Of a stretch of DNA of 64,000 nt, positions 62,377 to 64,000 are shown one piece after another. The position numbers were made by a program, and so were the translations under genes. The stretch is taken from contig NZ_BDCI01000001.1 of the NCBI RefSeq assembly GCF_001613425.1, positions 1 through 64,000 of the forward strand, in the 5' to 3' direction. Numbering within the stretch: the stretch's first letter is position 1; each line of letters opens with the position of its first letter. The notes under the pieces are model-generated. The model was not told where the DNA came from. It was given only the letters and a program-made list of their open reading frames with translations, and did not search any database. The stretch comes from Nocardia vulneris. Its GTDB lineage: Bacteria; Actinomycetota; Actinomycetes; Mycobacteriales; Mycobacteriaceae.

Positions 62377-63131
62377 GTGCGCCGACGATCGCCGCGGGCA
62401 AATGGATGCCGTATCCCGGGGCCGGTGGCGCGGCCGCCACGCTGTACTGCCTGCCGCACGCGGGCGCGGGCGCCTCGACCTACCTGCCGTGGCGCAAGCA
62501 GTTGCGTCCGGAGGTCGATGTGGTCCCGTTGCAGCCGCCCGGCCGGGAACTGCGGATGCGGGACCGGCCGTTCGAGGACCTCGGGGCGCTGCTCGACGAT
62601 CTGCTCGCGGTAATGGACGGCGCGTGGCAGGAGCCGTTCGCGCTGTTCGGGCACAGCCTGGGCGCGCTCGTCGCCTACGAGTTGGCCCGTCGGCTCGCCG
62701 CGGGGGCGGGGCCGCGGCCTGCGCACCTGATCGTGTCCGGACGTCGTGCGCCACACCATCCTTCGCGGTTGCCCTGGGTTCGCATGGCCTCCGACGCGAC
62801 GTTGCTCGAGATCGTGTACCGGCTCGGCGGCACCCCCGACGAGGTACTCGCGGACGAGCAGATGCGCGCCCAGGTGCTCGCGCTGATGCGCGCCGATCTG
62901 GGGGTGGATCAGACCTACCACTATCGGCCGCACCCGCGGCTCGACGTGCCGATCACCGTGCTGAGCGGGAGCGCCGATTCGCACGTCACCATGGCCGAAC
63001 TCGAGCCGTGGGCCGAATGTGGTTCGGCCGGAGTCGATATCCGGCTCGTGCCCGGTGGGCATTTCTTCCCGGTGACCCACCGCGACGCCGTGCTGCGGCG
63101 GGTTCGCGAGTGCCTGATGGGGTCACCGTGA
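62373..63131 (+). CDS. Type II thioesterase
   Basis: This 252-residue alpha/beta-hydrolase of the PKS/NRPS editing thioesterase family has LYCLPHAGAGASTY, the nucleophile elbow GHSLGALVAYEL, and the terminal catalytic His in VPGGHFFPVTH. It should remove aberrant acyl groups from the carrier domains of the PKS, or release its product since that PKS has no TE. GCGAGG precedes the ATG. Confidence 0.88.
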   Translation: MSAPTIAAGKWMPYPGAGGAAATLYCLPHAGAGASTYLPWRKQLRPEVDVVPLQPPGRELRMRDRPFEDLGALLDDLLAVMDGAWQEPFALFGHSLGALVAYELARRLAAGAGPRPAHLIVSGRRAPHHPSRLPWVRMASDATLLEIVYRLGGTPDEVLADEQMRAQVLALMRADLGVDQTYHYRPHPRLDVPITVLSGSADSHVTMAELEPWAECGSAGVDIRLVPGGHFFPVTHRDAVLRRVRECLMGSP

Positions 63132-63868
63132 TCGGCGGCACGGCCCCGCGCCGGACGATCGCGCCGGACGACGTCGATCTGTGGTGGACGGCGCTGACGG
63201 GGGAGTGCGCGCCGGAAGATCGCCGCGTGCTCTCCGCCGCGGAACTCGGCCGCAGCAGCCGCTTCGGCACGGCGGGGTTCGCGAACGACTTCATCCGGAC
63301 CCGGGCCACGTTGCGGCGCGTGCTCGCCGCGTATGTCGGAATCGCCCCCGAAGCAGTGGAATTCACCGCGGGTGTGCACGGCAAGCTGGAATTGCCCGGC
63401 CACGCACTGCCATTCAATCTCACGCACACGACCGACTGCGCTGTCATCGCGATAGCCGGATCCGGCGCGGTCGGCGTCGATATCGAATCGCTGGACACCG
63501 ACTTCGACCAGGTGGCGCTCGCCACCCGAGTGCTCACCCCCGGCGAGGCGGACCTGGTCCGGGCCGACCGCCGCCGGTTCCTGCACCACTGGGTGGCCAA
63601 GGAGAGCTACCTGAAATGGCTGGGCAGCGGGCTGACGATCGCCCCCGACACCCTCGAGCTCGGGGCGGACGCGTCCGGGCGCACAGTGGTCACGGGCGTC
63701 GACGGCGTGGCTCTGCCCGTCGGGTACGTCCATCGCTTCGGGCTGAGCCCGCGCCACGTCGGCGCCTTCGTCAGTCACCGGCCTGCCCGGCGCTTTCCCC
63801 TGCGTCCCGCTGAATCAGCCGGGGCAAGAACACATTTCGGTCGTCGTAGCGCAGGAGTGCAAGCATGA
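63128..63868 (+). CDS. Sfp-type 4'-phosphopantetheinyl transferase
   Basis: This 246-residue PPTase has the core LPFNLTHTTDCAVIAIA, GVDIES (magnesium ligands) and WVAKESYLKWLGSGL. It should activate the ACP domains of the cluster with phosphopantetheine. GTG overlaps the thioesterase stop by 4 bases. A dedicated PPTase supports the view that this is an autonomous cluster. Confidence 0.9.
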   Translation: MIGGTAPRRTIAPDDVDLWWTALTGECAPEDRRVLSAAELGRSSRFGTAGFANDFIRTRATLRRVLAAYVGIAPEAVEFTAGVHGKLELPGHALPFNLTHTTDCAVIAIAGSGAVGVDIESLDTDFDQVALATRVLTPGEADLVRADRRRFLHHWVAKESYLKWLGSGLTIAPDTLELGADASGRTVVTGVDGVALPVGYVHRFGLSPRHVGAFVSHRPARRFPLRPAESAGARTHFGRRSAGVQA

Positions 63869-64000
63869 CAACCTTCTTCCCGATAGAGCCGGTCACCCTC
63901 GTGCAGATGCTGACCATGCGGGCCGCCGCCAGACCCGACGAGGTGCGGTTCCGGCATCTCGGCGACGGTGACGAAGTCAGTGCTGCAATGACTTTCGCGG
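63865..64000 (+). CDS. Acyl-AMP ligase (FAAL-like), truncated by window end
   Basis: Only the first 45 codons are in the window. The start MTTFFPIEPVTLVQMLTMRA followed by RPDEVRFRHLGDGDE resembles the N-terminus of fatty-acyl-AMP ligases that load carrier domains. ATG overlaps the PPTase stop by 4 bases. It would be the natural loader for the N-terminal ACP of the PKS. Confidence 0.6.
   Translation, partial: MTTFFPIEPVTLVQMLTMRAAARPDEVRFRHLGDGDEVSAAMTFA

Noticed and set aside
58886..62440. A 1184-codon open frame on the minus strand
   Set aside because: It is antisense to the FkbK/J/I/H-like genes, all of which have intact motifs and overlapping starts on the plus strand.

Overview
The window looks like a chromosomal stretch of a high-GC, mycolic-acid-type actinobacterium, most likely Nocardia or a close relative. 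The reasons are the strongly GC-biased third codon positions, an LGFP-repeat cell-envelope protein, an ImmA/IrrE plus MAB_1171c-type membrane protein pair, a mycobacterial-type Hsp20 under a CIRCE operator, and tightly overlapped operons. No rRNA, tRNA, CRISPR array or insertion sequence was seen. All family assignments come from reading motifs; no database was searched.

Region 1 (1-8.3 kb) is ordinary chromosome: a serine beta-lactamase-like lipoprotein, a proline-rich secreted protein, a glycine-rich membrane peptide, an LGFP protein, a Baeyer-Villiger-type flavin monooxygenase, and a membrane protein/ImmA/XRE trio.

Region 2 (8.3-37.8 kb) is biosynthetic. A near-consensus promoter at 8422-8450 starts a roughly 500-nt leader holding a leaderless 25-codon ORF, three hairpins and an apparently frameshifted small ORF. 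It precedes a single-protein, fully reducing type I PKS (KS-AT-DH-MT-ER-KR-ACP-TE). An overlapping series follows: flavin halogenase, SDR, acyl-CoA ligase, alpha/beta hydrolase, hotdog thioesterase, cation/proton antiporter and LuxR regulator. A convergent three-gene block (P1-family peptidase, N-terminal-Cys hydrolase, pantothenate synthetase) separates this from a second rightward operon: NTF2-like protein, second halogenase, TPR protein, Fe(II)/2-oxoglutarate oxygenase and a five-gene oligopeptide-type ABC importer.

Region 3 (37.8-42.6 kb) is housekeeping: CIRCE-controlled Hsp20, two small proteins, a PPOX-fold protein, an isochorismatase-like hydrolase and an M61 peptidase. A 17-bp-stem bidirectional terminator closes it.

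Region 4 (42.7-64 kb, cut by the right edge) is the most interesting part: a divergent hybrid cluster. Ten leftward genes form one near-continuous operon: group D (HpaB-like) flavin monooxygenase, 2-ketoarginine methyltransferase-like MT, agmatinase-type ureohydrolase, MppP/RohP/Ind4-type PLP L-arginine oxidase/hydroxylase, ATP-grasp ligase, AlcB/MbtK-type GNAT acyltransferase, P450, D-2-hydroxyacid dehydrogenase-like protein, MFS exporter and a second P450. The rightward operon carries a PKS with an N-terminal ACP (ACP-KS-AT-KR-ACP), a complete hydroxymalonyl-ACP-type set (FkbK/J/I/H-like), a type II thioesterase, an Sfp-type PPTase and the start of an acyl-AMP ligase. The inferred logic is that arginine is oxidised, beta-methylated and stripped of its amidine group to give a modified amino acid, which is joined to a short polyketide made with hydroxymalonyl-ACP. 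I do not recognise this combination as a described pathway.
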